A stretch of 64,000 nt of DNA from Rhodomicrobium sp. R_RK_3. GTDB taxonomy: Bacteria > Pseudomonadota > Alphaproteobacteria > Rhizobiales > Rhodomicrobiaceae. The translations under genes were made by a program, and so were the position numbers. Shown in pieces: positions 1-9,191 of the stretch; the stretch's first letter is position 1, and each line of letters starts with the position of its first letter. The stretch is from the NCBI RefSeq assembly GCF_002198715.1, contig NZ_MWLK01000036.1:154401-218400 (forward strand). The letters are read 5' to 3'. The notes below the pieces were generated by a model. That model was given only the letters and a program-made list of their open reading frames with translations, was not told where the DNA came from and made no database searches.

Positions 1-1
1 G

Positions 2-340
2 CTGAAGCGGCCGGTGAATGTCGGCTTCTCCGGCGGCGAGAAGAAGCGGCACGAAATCCTGCAGATGGCGCTGCTGCAACCCTCGCTCTGCGTGCTCGAC
101 GAGACCGATTCCGGCCTCGACATCGACGCGGTGCGCATCGTCTCCGAGGGCGTCAACGCGCTGCGCTCGCCGGAGCGCGCCTTCCTGATGATCACCCATT
201 ATCAGCGCCTGCTCGACTATATCGTGCCGGACAAAGTGCATGTGATGTCGGCCGGCCGCATCGTCCGCTCGGGCGGCAAGGATCTGGCGCTGGAACTCGA
301 AAAGTCCGGTTACGCCGGCTATGGCGCAGACGCCGCGTAA
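2..340 (+). CDS. sufC: Fe-S cluster assembly ATPase SufC (3' part, partial)
   Basis: C-terminal 112 residues of the ABC-type ATPase of the SufBCD scaffold complex, which powers assembly of iron-sulfur clusters in the cytoplasm. Visible are the ABC signature region ([16 protein letters not shown]), the Walker B segment ending in [12 protein letters not shown], and the switch histidine in MITHYQRLL. The DETDSGLD form is typical of SufC rather than of transport ATPases. The Walker A half lies before the window. sufD follows after 11 nt, so the two are co-transcribed. The 5' end is cut by the window edge. Confidence 0.95.
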   Translation: MKRPVNVGFSGGEKKRHEILQMALLQPSLCVLDETDSGLDIDAVRIVSEGVNALRSPERAFLMITHYQRLLDYIVPDKVHVMSAGRIVRSGGKDLALELEKSGYAGYGADAA

Positions 341-351
341 GGGAGAGTGCC

Positions 352-1710
352 GTGAATATTCCAGCCTTGAATGTCGAAGCGGCGGCCGACCCCCGCAGCC
401 AGGACGCCAGCAGCCAGCTCGTCGCGCAATTCGCGCGCGCGAGCGCCAGTCTGCCGGGGGCGGGCAATGCGCAGATCGACGATCTGCGCGAGGACGCGAT
501 TGCAGAATTCGCCGTCGCGGGCCTGCCCAACCGCCGCGTCGAGCAATGGAAATACACCGACCTGCGCCGGATGATGAGCGAGGCTTACCCGCCCGCATCG
601 GCCAAGTCGAAGCCGGCGCTGACCGCCGCACAGGTCGAAGCCGCGCTCGGCGAAGCGGCCGGCATCGACGCCGTGAAGCTGGTCTTCGTCAACGGCGCGC
701 TGCGGCATGAGCTGTCCGATGTCAACGGGCTGCCCGCGGGCGTGTCGCTGACGACGCTCGCCGAGGCGCTGAAATCGCATGACGCGTGGGTGCTCGCCGT
801 GCTCGGCCGCACCAACCCGCAGGCCGGCGAGACCGTCACCCTGCTCAACACCGCCTTCATGTCCGACGGCGTCGTGCTGCGGCTCGAGCCGGGCGCCAAG
901 CTCGACCGGCCGGTGCATCTGATCCATGTCACGGCGGGCGACACGCCGCTCGCCGCCACGCTGCGCAATATCGTCGTCGCCGGCGAAGGCTCTGAGGCCG
1001 CGTTCATCGAGAGCTACGTCTCGGCGGGCGCGACGCCGGCACAGCTCAACGTCGTCACCGAACTCAGCGTCGGGCCCGGCGCGAAGCTGCGGCATTACAA
1101 GCTCTCCGGCGAGAACAAGCGGACGCAGCACCTGTCGAGCGCCATGGTCGAGCTGTCGGAAGGCGCCGATTACCTCGCGGTGAATTTCGCTGACGGCACC
1201 GAGCTCGCCCGGCATCAGACCTTCCTGAAATATGCCGGCAAGGGCGCGCGCGCGCATTTCTACGGCACCCAGCTCCTCGTCGAACGCCAGCATTGCGATA
1301 TGACGCTGATCGTCAATCACGACGCCGTCGGCTGCGAGAGCCGCGAGCATGTGAAGGCCGTGCTGGCGGACCATGCCCAGGGCGTTTTTCAGGCCAAGGT
1401 CATCGTGCAGCCGGGCGCGCAGCAGACCGACGGCCGCCAGATGGCGCAGGCGCTTTTGCTCTCCGACAATGCCGAGTTCGACGCCAAGCCGGAGCTGGAA
1501 ATCTACGCCGACGACGTGAAGTGCAATCACGGCGCGACGTCGGGCGCGCTCGACGACGACCTGATGTTCTACCTGCGCGCGCGCGGCATCCCGGAAATCG
1601 AGGCGCGCTCGCTGCTGATTCAGGCCTTCATCGGCGAAGTGCTGGACCAGGTCGAGCATGAGGGCCTGCGTGACGCACTGTCGGCTCGCGCGGCGCGCTG
1701 GCTGGCTTAG
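352..1710 (+). CDS. sufD: Fe-S cluster assembly protein SufD
   Basis: 452-residue SufD, partner of SufB and SufC in the scaffold that builds [Fe-S] clusters. The N-terminal third carries the family motif NRRVEQWKYTDLRRM (about residues 59-73). The C-terminal beta-helix core contains the conserved stretch CNHGATSGALDDD and the ending RGIPEIEARSLLIQAFIGEV. Length matches the family. The start is a GTG behind a GGGAGAG ribosome site, directly after sufC. A rhodanese gene and sufS follow on the same strand. Confidence 0.95.
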   Translation: MNIPALNVEAAADPRSQDASSQLVAQFARASASLPGAGNAQIDDLREDAIAEFAVAGLPNRRVEQWKYTDLRRMMSEAYPPASAKSKPALTAAQVEAALGEAAGIDAVKLVFVNGALRHELSDVNGLPAGVSLTTLAEALKSHDAWVLAVLGRTNPQAGETVTLLNTAFMSDGVVLRLEPGAKLDRPVHLIHVTAGDTPLAATLRNIVVAGEGSEAAFIESYVSAGATPAQLNVVTELSVGPGAKLRHYKLSGENKRTQHLSSAMVELSEGADYLAVNFADGTELARHQTFLKYAGKGARAHFYGTQLLVERQHCDMTLIVNHDAVGCESREHVKAVLADHAQGVFQAKVIVQPGAQQTDGRQMAQALLLSDNAEFDAKPELEIYADDVKCNHGATSGALDDDLMFYLRARGIPEIEARSLLIQAFIGEVLDQVEHEGLRDALSARAARWLA

Positions 1711-1717
1711 CACCATT

Positions 1718-1743
1718 GTCATCCCCGCCTTCGCGGGAATGAC
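1718..1743. repeat. REP-like palindrome
   Basis: Near-perfect 26-nt inverted repeat, GTCATCCCCGCC running into a mirror half ending GCGGGAATGAC, in the gap between sufD and the rhodanese gene. Related palindromes are present near 10.4 kb and at 26.2 kb. This type of dispersed extragenic palindrome is common in alphaproteobacterial genomes. It may form a hairpin within the suf mRNA. Confidence 0.7.
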
Positions 1744-1780
1744 AAGAAGGAAGCGTCGGACGGGCAGGGACGAGACAGGC

Positions 1781-2119
1781 ATGAGCGGATCGCAGGCATG
1801 TCCCGAGCTTTCGGTGGATGAAGTCGCCGAGCTGATCGCGGGCGGCGATGTCGTGGTGATCGACGCCAACCCGCGGCGGCGCTGGTCGAGCGGCCACCTG
1901 CCCGGCGCGATCAATCTCGACCCGTCGTCCTTCGGTGAGGCCGACATCCCGGCCAGCAAGGACACCGTGCTGGTTTTCTACTGCTCCGAGGCGGGCGGGG
2001 CGGCGAGCCGCTACGCGGCACAGAAGGCGGCAAAGCTCGGATTTGCCCATGTATTCACCATGCCGGCCGGTCTCAAGGGCTGGATGGCCGCCGGTCACCG
2101 CGCCATGGCGGGGCGATAA
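1781..2119 (+). CDS. Rhodanese-like domain protein within the suf operon
   Basis: Single-domain rhodanese of 112 residues. The fold signature is visible as VDEVAELIAGGDVVVIDAN, GHLPGAINL, and the active loop FYCSEAGGAASRYAA, whose Cys is the predicted persulfide-bearing residue. The start ATG at 1781 lies after the palindrome; the frame is open further upstream, but that part overlaps sufD in another frame and looks non-coding. The stop is 11 nt before sufS. Rhodaneses relay sulfane sulfur, so a role beside the cysteine desulfurase SufS is plausible, but this is inferred only from position. Confidence 0.85.
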   Translation: MSGSQACPELSVDEVAELIAGGDVVVIDANPRRRWSSGHLPGAINLDPSSFGEADIPASKDTVLVFYCSEAGGAASRYAAQKAAKLGFAHVFTMPAGLKGWMAAGHRAMAGR

Positions 2120-2130
2120 GGAGTTTGGCA

Positions 2131-3399
2131 ATGGCTGCTGACAGAACGATGGCGCATGGCGGGGGCCGGCTCGAATTGCCGCCCTTCGACGTCGACAAGA
2201 TCCGCCAGGATTTCCCGATCCTGTCGCGCGAGATCTACGGCAAGAAGCTGGTCTATCTCGACAACGCCGCCTCGGCGCAGAAGCCGCGCGTCGTGCTCGA
2301 CGCGTTGCAGCGCGCCTATGGCGAGGATTATTCCAACGTCCATCGCGGCCTGCATTTCCTCGCCAACGCCTCGACCGACAATTACGAGGGCGGGCGCAAG
2401 GCTGCCGCGCGCTTCCTGAACGCGCCCTCCGACCACGATATCGTCTTCACCAAGAACGCCACCGAGGCGATCAATCTCGTCGCGACCTCCTTCGGCGGTA
2501 TGCGTATCGGCGCGGGCGATGAAATCGTGCTGTCGATCATGGAGCACCATTCCAACATCGTGCCCTGGCATTTCCACCGCGAGCGCCATGGGGCGGTGCT
2601 GAAATGGGTGCCGGTGACGGATGAGGGCGAATTCCGCATCGAGGATTTCGAGGCCGCTTTGTCGCCGCGCACCAAGATGGTGGCGATCACTCATATGTCG
2701 AACGTGCTGGGCACGGTCGTGCCGGTGAAGGAGGTCGTGCGCATCGCCCATGAGCGCGGCATCCCGGTGCTGATCGACGGCAGCCAGGGCGCCGTGCACC
2801 TGCCGGTCGACGTGCAGGACATCGATTGCGATTTCTACGTCTTCACCGGCCACAAGGTCTACGGCCCGTCCGGCATCGGCGTGCTCTACGGCAAGTCCGA
2901 GCATCTTAAGGTCATGCCCCCCTACCAGGGCGGCGGCGAGATGATCGAGACGGTGACGCTGGATAACGTGACCTATGGCGTGCCGCCGCACCGCTTTGAG
3001 GCCGGGACGCCGCCGATCGCGGAAGCCGCCGGGCTGCACGCCGCGCTCGACTATATGGCAAGCGTCGGCAAGGAGGCCATCGCGGCGCATGAGGCCGATC
3101 TGCTCGCCTACGCGCAGGAGCGGCTCGGCAGCATGAACTCGGTGCAGATTTTTGGCCGCGCGCCGGGCAAGGGCGCCATCGTCGCCTTCGCCGTCAAGGG
3201 CGCGCACGCGCATGACGTCGCCACCATCCTCGACCGCTCCGGCGTCGCGGTCCGGGCGGGCACCCATTGCGCCGAGCCCTTGCTGGCAAAGTTCGGCGTG
3301 ACCTCGACATGCCGCGCCTCCTTCGCCATGTATAATACGCGCGACGACGTGGACGCGCTGGCCGAGGCCCTGATCAAGGCCCAGAGTTTCTTTTCGTGA
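2131..3399 (+). CDS. sufS: Cysteine desulfurase SufS
   Basis: 422-residue PLP-dependent desulfurase (class V aminotransferase fold) that takes sulfur from L-cysteine for Fe-S assembly. Visible are YLDNAASAQKP near the N-terminus, the substrate-site MEHHSNIVPWH, the PLP-lysine motif YVFTGHKVYGPSG and the catalytic cysteine loop VRAGTHCAEPLL, in the class II (SufS-type) form. I chose the ATG at 2131, seven bases after GGAG; an in-frame TTG lies six bases earlier. sufT follows after 7 nt. Confidence 0.95.
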   Translation: MAADRTMAHGGGRLELPPFDVDKIRQDFPILSREIYGKKLVYLDNAASAQKPRVVLDALQRAYGEDYSNVHRGLHFLANASTDNYEGGRKAAARFLNAPSDHDIVFTKNATEAINLVATSFGGMRIGAGDEIVLSIMEHHSNIVPWHFHRERHGAVLKWVPVTDEGEFRIEDFEAALSPRTKMVAITHMSNVLGTVVPVKEVVRIAHERGIPVLIDGSQGAVHLPVDVQDIDCDFYVFTGHKVYGPSGIGVLYGKSEHLKVMPPYQGGGEMIETVTLDNVTYGVPPHRFEAGTPPIAEAAGLHAALDYMASVGKEAIAAHEADLLAYAQERLGSMNSVQIFGRAPGKGAIVAFAVKGAHAHDVATILDRSGVAVRAGTHCAEPLLAKFGVTSTCRASFAMYNTRDDVDALAEALIKAQSFFS

Positions 3400-3406
3400 G
3401 GCGCGG

Positions 3407-3826
3407 ATGACCCAGGATTTCGAAAATTTCGACCAGAAGCCCGTCGAGGACGACGCGGTGCTCGCGCCCGAGCCGGTGACGCCGTCGCCCGCCGAAGGCT
3501 CCGCGCTGCCGCCCGAAGAGCTGGAGCGGCTGAGCGAGGGCATCATCGCCGCGCTGAAAACGGTCCACGACCCGGAAATCCCCGCCGACATCTACGAACT
3601 CGGCCTGATCTACAAGGTCGATGTCGACGACGAGCGCAACGTCACCATCGACATGACGCTGACCACGGTCGGCTGCCCGGTCGCCGGCGAGATGCCGGGA
3701 TGGGTGGAGAACGCCGTTTCCGCCGTCGAGGGCGTCAAGGGCGTCACCGTCAACCTGACCTTCGACCCGCCCTGGGACATGTCCCGCATGTCGGAAGAAG
3801 CCCGCATCGCGCTGGGGATGTTCTAG
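3407..3826 (+). CDS. sufT: SUF system assembly/maturation protein SufT (DUF59/MIP18 family)
   Basis: 139 residues. The first 40 are acidic and proline-rich and probably disordered. The rest is a DUF59/MIP18 domain with the hallmark VHDPEIPADIYELGLIY, the conserved cysteine in TTVGCPVAGEMP and the ending DPPWDMSRMSEEAR. Members help mature Fe-S proteins in organisms relying on SUF. It is the last gene of the operon here: the sufA (A-type carrier) gene often found next in related genomes is absent, and a repeat element and ppk2 follow instead. Confidence 0.9.
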   Translation: MTQDFENFDQKPVEDDAVLAPEPVTPSPAEGSALPPEELERLSEGIIAALKTVHDPEIPADIYELGLIYKVDVDDERNVTIDMTLTTVGCPVAGEMPGWVENAVSAVEGVKGVTVNLTFDPPWDMSRMSEEARIALGMF

Positions 3827-3885
3827 GCCGGATCCGTTCATCAACACGGATAGGCGCGCCCCTCTCCATGATCCGCAGCCGGACT

Positions 3886-3998
3886 CCCTCTCCCTTGGGA
3901 GAGGGCGGGGGTGAGGGGTTCGTGAGTCAATTGAGAGTCCGCCACCCCTCACCCGGCACACTTCGCGCGCTACCCTCTCCCCTCGGAGAGGGTTGGGC
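3886..3998. repeat. Dispersed inverted-repeat element, copy A
   Basis: About 113 nt. It opens with a CCCTCTCCC/GGGAGAGGG hairpin followed by GGGTGAGGGG, then a central stretch, then the mirror CCCCTCACCC and a second CCCTCTCCCC/GGAGAGGG hairpin. The same architecture recurs at 14695-14830 and 33763-33870. Here it fills most of the 337-nt gap between sufT and ppk2, which are on the same strand, so it may end suf transcription. No gene is visible in the gap. Confidence 0.8.
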
Positions 3999-4163
3999 TG
4001 CGGAGACTTGGCTGGCCGAGAAACGCCCTCCCCGGTTCAATCTCGTGCGATCCCGCGCTCGTCACGGCGTTCCTGTTGCGGATGCTCAACCTGCCCGCTA
4101 AACATGACGACGAATTACAATCTCCAGTAGTGCGTCTCAGCAAACCCGAAGGACTGGTCGCAG

Positions 4164-5003
4164 ATGAACTATGCCAAAGCGTTCCGGGTCGCGGCTGCAA
4201 CGGCAACGCGCCTCAGCGACATCGATCCTGAGGCCCCCAAAGGCGAGACGCGCGAGGCCGCCGAGGAGGAGACCCAGCGCAACCTCAAGCGGCTCGGCAA
4301 GTCGCAATACCTGCTTTATGCCGACGCCGCGCGCTCGCTGTTGGTGGTGCTCCAGGGCATGGACGCCGCCGGCAAGGACGGCGCGATCCGCAGCATCTTC
4401 TCCGGCTTCGACCCGCAGGGCACCTCGGTCACCAGCTTCAAGGAGCCGAGCCACGCCGAGCTCGCCCATGATTTCCTCTGGCGCGTGCATGCCGCAGCCC
4501 CGGCAAAGGGCGAGATCGCCATCTTCAACCGCTCGCAATACGAGGATGTGCTGATCGCACGGGTGCGCAAGCTGGTGCCCGAGGCGGTCTGGTCGGCCCG
4601 ATACGCCCAGATCAATGCATTCGAGGCACTGCTCGCCGCCAGCGGCACCCAGATCCTGAAATTCTACCTGCATATCAGCCCGCAGGAGCAACTCAATCGC
4701 TTCAAGGACCGGCTCGACGACCCCGACCGGCAATGGAAGATCAGCGAAAGCGACTACACCGAGCGCGCCTTCTGGCCCGAATATATCGCCGCCTATGAGG
4801 ACGTCTTCGCCAAGACCAGCACCAAGACCGCGCCCTGGTACATCATCCCCGCCAACAAGAAATGGTATCGCAACCGGGTGATCGCGCAGATTACCGCCGA
4901 TACGCTGGAGCGCATGGATCTGGTGACGCCGAAACCGCAGGTGGATATCGACGCGATACGCCGCCAATATCACGCCGAGGCCGCGAAGAACAGCAAGCGC
5001 TGA
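4164..5003 (+). CDS. ppk2: PPK2-family polyphosphate:nucleotide phosphotransferase
   Basis: 279-residue polyphosphate kinase 2. The Walker A motif GMDAAGKDG is at residues 65-73 and the Walker B region IAIFNRSQYEDVL at about 118-130. The lid and substrate region includes RLDDPDRQWKISESD, and the protein ends near WYIIPANKKWYRNR. The FNRSxYEDVL form resembles the roughly 280-residue PPK2 group that phosphorylates AMP and/or ADP from polyphosphate (class III-like) more than the FDRSWYNR form of class I. Substrate preference cannot be settled by reading. It appears monocistronic and converges with the sensor kinase gene. Confidence 0.9.
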   Translation: MNYAKAFRVAAATATRLSDIDPEAPKGETREAAEEETQRNLKRLGKSQYLLYADAARSLLVVLQGMDAAGKDGAIRSIFSGFDPQGTSVTSFKEPSHAELAHDFLWRVHAAAPAKGEIAIFNRSQYEDVLIARVRKLVPEAVWSARYAQINAFEALLAASGTQILKFYLHISPQEQLNRFKDRLDDPDRQWKISESDYTERAFWPEYIAAYEDVFAKTSTKTAPWYIIPANKKWYRNRVIAQITADTLERMDLVTPKPQVDIDAIRRQYHAEAAKNSKR

Positions 5004-5031
5004 GCCGCGCGGCCAGAGCGACGCCCGCCCC

Positions 5032-6324
5032 TCAACCGTTCAACGGCAGGCGCACGCGAAAACAGGCGCCGCCTTGCGGGTTGGGCAGGCAGACGACGCT
5101 TCCCCCATGCCTCGCCGCGATCTGGCGCACCAGCGCCAGTCCCAGCCCGGTGCCGCCGACGCTCTCCGGCACTTCCTTCAGGCGATAGAACGGCTCGAAT
5201 ATCCGCTCGCGCTCGGCTTCCGGCACGCCGGGGCCACGGTCGCAGACGGTGACCTGAACATCGGCGCCGGAGCGGCCGGCAGTCACGGTGATCGGCTCGC
5301 CGCCACCATAGCGCAGGGCATTTTCGAGCAGATTGCGGAACAGCCGGTGCAGCAGCCGCGCGTCGGCGCCGATCAGCGGCAAGGGCGGCCCCTCGACGCT
5401 CAGCTCCGCCCCGAAGGCGGCGCATTCCTCGGCCACCAGCCCGACCAGATCGACCGGTTCGCGCTTCAGATCCTGCGCACCGCCGGCATCCAGCCGGCTC
5501 GCCAGCAACACCTCCTCGACCAGCGCGTCGAGTTCCTCGATGTTGCGCGCGATCTCGGCCCGCGCCGCCGCCGATGCGCCGCCAGCATCGATGCCCTCGA
5601 TGGCCATGCGCAGCCGGGCGAGCGGCGAGCGCAGCTCATGCGAGGCGTTGGCCAGCAGCGCCTTATGCGCCGCCAGCAGTCGCTCGATGCGCGCCGCCGA
5701 GGCGTTGAAGGTCTCGGCCAGCTTGGCCACCTCGTCGCCGCCCGCGATCTGGACGCGCGCCGACAGATCGCCGCCGCCGAAGGCTGCGACGCCCCGCTGC
5801 AGCCGCTCCAGTTTGCGGGTGAGTTGGCGCACCACCGGATAGGCGCAAATCCCGACCGCGAGGCCGATGCCGAGCAGCGCCGCCAGCCAGCGCCAATGCC
5901 GGATCCAGTGGAATTCCATGCGCGGCCGCAGCACGAGGATGCGCCGCCCATCCGGCAGGCCGACCGACACGGCCCGCCCCCAGCGCTGCCAGACCGCATT
6001 CTTGCCGTCGCCGGGCGCCATGCGTTTCAGCACCCATTGCGGGATTTCGCCGGCCGTCGCGATCACCTCGCCGCTGGGCGAAGTCAGCATGAGGCTGAAG
6101 CCGGTGCGCTCGTGCCAGAAGGTCAGTTCCTTGGCGAGAAAGGCGGCGTCGCGGTCGGCGGGGAGCAGGCGTTCGGCGATGGCGGCGCTCATTTCCGGCC
6201 AGGGACGGCGGTCGTCGTCATCGTCGAGGGCGCGGAGCAGAACGCCGGCGAGCCCGGCCAGCAGGGCGAAGACCAGCAGGCTGCCAATCACGGCGAGATA
6301 GATGCGGAAATAGAGCCGTCCCAT
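5032..6324 (-). CDS. Sensor histidine kinase (HAMP, HisKA, HATPase)
   Basis: 430 residues. A transmembrane helix lies at about residues 7-30, a periplasmic sensor region of roughly 110 residues follows, then a second helix near 143-165. A HAMP segment comes next, then the phosphorylation site NASHELRSPLARLRM, the N box LFRNLLENALRYG, and the ATP-binding G boxes CDRGPGVP and GGTGLGLALVRQ with the F box IFEPFYR. Its ATG overlaps the stop of the response regulator gene (TGATG), so the two are translated together. The periplasmic domain is not recognised; the overall build resembles CpxA/RstB-type envelope sensors. Confidence 0.92.
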   Translation of the reverse strand: MGRLYFRIYLAVIGSLLVFALLAGLAGVLLRALDDDDDRRPWPEMSAAIAERLLPADRDAAFLAKELTFWHERTGFSLMLTSPSGEVIATAGEIPQWVLKRMAPGDGKNAVWQRWGRAVSVGLPDGRRILVLRPRMEFHWIRHWRWLAALLGIGLAVGICAYPVVRQLTRKLERLQRGVAAFGGGDLSARVQIAGGDEVAKLAETFNASAARIERLLAAHKALLANASHELRSPLARLRMAIEGIDAGGASAAARAEIARNIEELDALVEEVLLASRLDAGGAQDLKREPVDLVGLVAEECAAFGAELSVEGPPLPLIGADARLLHRLFRNLLENALRYGGGEPITVTAGRSGADVQVTVCDRGPGVPEAERERIFEPFYRLKEVPESVGGTGLGLALVRQIAARHGGSVVCLPNPQGGACFRVRLPLNG

Positions 6325-7028
6325 CAGGTCTGCGCCTTGGCGAAGACGTAGCCCGCGCCGCGTACGGTGAGGATGCGGCGCGGCCGGCGCGGATCGTCCT
6401 CGATCAGCGCGCGCAGCCGGGCGATATGGACGTCGATGGAGCGGTCGAGCGAGGGGTCATAGGGCGCATGGTCGGCGCGCACCAGTTCGGCGAGGCTTTC
6501 GCGCGACAGCACCCGGCCGGCGCGCTCGGCCAGCGCCAGCAGCAGGTCGAACTGATAGGAGGTGAAGCTTCTCTCGGCGCCGTCAAGACGGACGGCGCGG
6601 CTGCCCGGATCGATTTCGAGCCGGCCGAAGCGCAGCGTCTCCGGCGCGCCGGGCGCCGCCTTGCCTCGCCGCAGCACGACGCGGATGCGCGCCAGCAATT
6701 CGCGCGGCTCGAACGGCTTCGAGATGTAGTCCTCCGCCCCGATTTCGAGGCCGATTACCCGGTCCATCGGATCACCGCGCGCCGTCAGCATGATGACGGG
6801 CACGCCTTGGGAGCCGGCATGGGCGCGCATCTGGGCGAACAGCTCGAGACCATCGGCGTCGGGCAGCATCAGGTCGAGCAGCACGAGGTCGTATTGCGCG
6901 CGCTGCAGCGCCTTCAGGCCGGCCGCGCCGTCCGCCGCATGGGCGATCTCGAACTGATGGCGGCGCAAATAGTCGGCGACCATCGCCGCGAGCCGCTGAT
7001 CGTCGTCGATGAGCAAAATGCTGGGCAT
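6324..7028 (-). CDS. OmpR/PhoB-family response regulator
   Basis: 234 residues. The receiver domain carries the acidic pocket LLIDDDQRL, the phospho-accepting Asp52 in LVLLDLMLPDADG, and the conserved Lys in ISKPFEPREL. The C-terminal half is a winged-helix DNA-binding domain ending RRILTVRGAGYVF. I chose the ATG at 7028, since MPSILLIDDD is the usual beginning; a GTG four codons upstream is possible. It precedes and overlaps the histidine kinase gene. Its own promoter should lie in the 7029-7402 gap, where I see no gene. Confidence 0.92.
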   Translation of the reverse strand: MPSILLIDDDQRLAAMVADYLRRHQFEIAHAADGAAGLKALQRAQYDLVLLDLMLPDADGLELFAQMRAHAGSQGVPVIMLTARGDPMDRVIGLEIGAEDYISKPFEPRELLARIRVVLRRGKAAPGAPETLRFGRLEIDPGSRAVRLDGAERSFTSYQFDLLLALAERAGRVLSRESLAELVRADHAPYDPSLDRSIDVHIARLRALIEDDPRRPRRILTVRGAGYVFAKAQT

Positions 7029-7408
7029 GGCGTGCACCACGATGTTCCGCCTCCCATCCTTGCCCCGCTTTTGCCTTCGATGCCAGCCCGTTGGGGTGCG
7101 CTTCTCAGAGCGAGATCATTCGGCGGGAGGCTGCGCGCCGCTCCTTGCGGCAAGCCCAACGGTCTTCGAGGGAAGATGGGAGTCCGGCAGCGCCTCGGTC
7201 CGAGGGCGTCATTTGCGCAATCTGGCTTCCCGCATGGCGTTGGCGCGGCGCGCCGGGTGCGTGAGAGTTTAGCAGAGTATCGGAAAGGGCGTCCAGGCGG
7301 CGGATCTCGCGACAGTCGCGCGATCGGATGGGCCGGCGGTTGTGACCGCGCGGCCCTCACCCTGACGTATTAGGGAAGCCGCGCGGCGGCTAGCCCCGCG
7401 CCATGCCT
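7029..7408. other. Intergenic region without recognisable gene
   Basis: About 380 nt between the response regulator start and the end of the small lipoprotein gene, both on the minus strand. Frames open here on either strand have no family features. It presumably holds the promoter of the two-component operon and the terminator of the argH-lipoprotein unit. I could not identify a convincing promoter or hairpin. Confidence 0.6.
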
Positions 7409-7627
7409 TTAGCGCAGCAGGCCGTCCAGCACGAACGGCCGGTGTTCCTGCGGTTCCGCCGGTTTCTTTTCGGCTTTGCTGTCGCTGCCGAAGACATTGT
7501 GCTTCTTCTTTGCCGGGGTCGTGACCTCGGCATCCGGCGGCGGCTCAAGCACGCCGCGCTTCCCGCAAGCGGACAGCGCCAGCGTCGCGAAGGCCAGGAC
7601 AGTCATCAGTTTCAAGCTGCGGCTCAT
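7409..7627 (-). CDS. Small lipoprotein, LptM/YifL type
   Basis: 72 residues. The signal peptide (SRSLKLMTVLAFATLALSAC) has a lipobox LSAC and is followed directly by GKRGVLEPPPDAE. The CGxxGxLxPP pattern just after the acylated cysteine is the hallmark of the YifL/LptM family, which in E. coli assists disulfide maturation of the LPS translocon LptDE. The rest is Lys/Pro-rich. It sits downstream of argH, as in many proteobacteria; lysA, the usual next gene, is absent. The ATG at 7627 was chosen because it begins the signal peptide. Confidence 0.8.
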   Translation of the reverse strand: MSRSLKLMTVLAFATLALSACGKRGVLEPPPDAEVTTPAKKKHNVFGSDSKAEKKPAEPQEHRPFVLDGLLR

Positions 7628-7777
7628 CAAATCCCCCAACCCACCCAAAAACGCGACCGGCTCCCTGGAGCCGCCCCCGCTCTGGTCTCTGCCTGCCGCA
7701 CGGCACGGTTTCCCACCCATACCGGCCGTGCTTGAGCCTCATATTGAAAAGGCGAAATCGGACTTTTCTTAGCGCGA

Positions 7778-9166
7778 TTAGCCGCGCGCATCCAGTCGAT
7801 TCAGCCAGCGCCTTGCCGCGGCGGCGACATTTTCGGGCGCTGTGCCCCCAAAGCTGCGCCGGCTGGCGACCGAGTTTTCCACACCCAGCACCGAAAAAAC
7901 GCTGTTGCCGATGCGCGGCTCGACGCCCTGCATTTCGGCCAGGCTGAGCGCTTCCAGGCCGACGCCCTTGCCCTCCGCCAGCTTGACGATGCGCCCGGTG
8001 ACGTGATGGGCGTCGCGGAACGGCATGCCGAGTTCGCGCACCAGCCAATCGGCGAGGTCGGTGGCGGTGGAATAGCCACGGCCCGCTGCCAGCTTCATCC
8101 GCTCGGCATTGACTTCGAGGTCGCCGACCATGCCGGTCATGGCGGCGAGCATCAGGGAGAGCGTGTCGAGCGCGTCGAAAGCCTGCTCCTTGTCCTCCTG
8201 CATGTCCTTGGAATAGGCGAGCGGCAGGCCCTTCATGACGAGCGTGAGCGCGGTGAACGCGCCCGCCACGCGGCCTATTTTGGCCCGCACCAGCTCGGCG
8301 GCGTCCGGATTGCGCTTCTGCGGCATGATCGAGGAGCCGGTGGTGAATTTGTCGCTGAGGCGGACGAAAGCGAAATCCGCCGAGCACCAGATCACGATTT
8401 CCTCGGCCAGCCGCGACAGATGCGTGGCGCAGATCGTGCTCGCCGCCAGCACTTCCAGTACGAAGTCGCGGGCCGACACGGCGTCGAGCGAATTGGCCAT
8501 CGGCCGGTCGAATCCGAGCGCCGAAGCCGTCGCGTCGCGGTCGATGGGGAACGAGGTGCCGGCCAGGGCGGCGGCGCCGAGCGGCAATTCGTTGAGGCGC
8601 GAGCGGGCGTCGGCGAAGCGGCTGCGGTCGCGGGCCAGCATTTCCACGTATGCGAGGCAATGATGGCCGAATGTCACCGGCTGCGCCGTCTGCAAATGGG
8701 TGAAGCCGGGCATCACCGTCGCGGCGTGGCTCGCGGCTTTTTTGGCTAGAGCCCGCTGCAATCCGGCAAGCTGGCCCTCCAGGTGATCGACCGCATCGCG
8801 CACATAGAGCCGGAAATCGGTCGCCACCTGATCGTTGCGCGAGCGGGCCGTGTGCAGGCGCCCGGCAGCATCGCCGATCAGCTCTTTCAGCCGCTGCTCG
8901 ATATTGAGGTGGATATCCTCCAGCGCGCGGGAGAAACTGAACGTGCCGCCGTCGATCTCCGCCTTGATCGCGCCGAGCCCCTTGACGATGGCATCCGCGT
9001 CGGCCTGGGCGATGATGCCTTGCTTGGCGAGCATGTTGGCATGGGCGACGGAACCCATTATGTCTTGGGCGTAGAGGCGGCGGTCGAAGGCGATGGAGGC
9101 GTTGATTTCCTCCATGATTTCGGCGGGACCGGACGCGAACCGGCCGCCCCACATTGTATTTGTCAT
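7778..9166 (-). CDS. argH: Argininosuccinate lyase
   Basis: 462 residues. Catalyses the last step of arginine synthesis, argininosuccinate to arginine plus fumarate. The start [10 protein letters not shown], the substrate motif [14 protein letters not shown] and the fumarase/lyase signature [12 protein letters not shown] are all present; length is normal. I use the ATG at 9166 because it gives the family N-terminus; an upstream ATG at 9193 would overlap the start codon of the divergent tlpA gene. The small lipoprotein follows downstream. Confidence 0.95.
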   Translation of the reverse strand: MTNTMWGGRFASGPAEIMEEINASIAFDRRLYAQDIMGSVAHANMLAKQGIIAQADADAIVKGLGAIKAEIDGGTFSFSRALEDIHLNIEQRLKELIGDAAGRLHTARSRNDQVATDFRLYVRDAVDHLEGQLAGLQRALAKKAASHAATVMPGFTHLQTAQPVTFGHHCLAYVEMLARDRSRFADARSRLNELPLGAAALAGTSFPIDRDATASALGFDRPMANSLDAVSARDFVLEVLAASTICATHLSRLAEEIVIWCSADFAFVRLSDKFTTGSSIMPQKRNPDAAELVRAKIGRVAGAFTALTLVMKGLPLAYSKDMQEDKEQAFDALDTLSLMLAAMTGMVGDLEVNAERMKLAAGRGYSTATDLADWLVRELGMPFRDAHHVTGRIVKLAEGKGVGLEALSLAEMQGVEPRIGNSVFSVLGVENSVASRRSFGGTAPENVAAAARRWLNRLDARG

Positions 9167-9191
9167 GGCGCAGGATACAGCGGTTTGAGAC

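Noticed and set aside
319..1965. Long open frame antisense to sufD and the rhodanese gene
   Set aside because: A GC-rich codon-bias shadow: Arg/Gly/Ala/His-rich translation without domains, wholly opposite two well-supported genes.
3886..3998. CRISPR-like array from repeated CCTCTCCC blocks
   Set aside because: Only two hairpins in inverted, not direct, arrangement, no regular spacers and no cas genes; dispersed repeats fit better.
5074..6351. Plus-strand frame opposite the histidine kinase
   Set aside because: No conserved motif, Gln/His/Arg-rich shadow; the kinase on the other strand is complete with all boxes.
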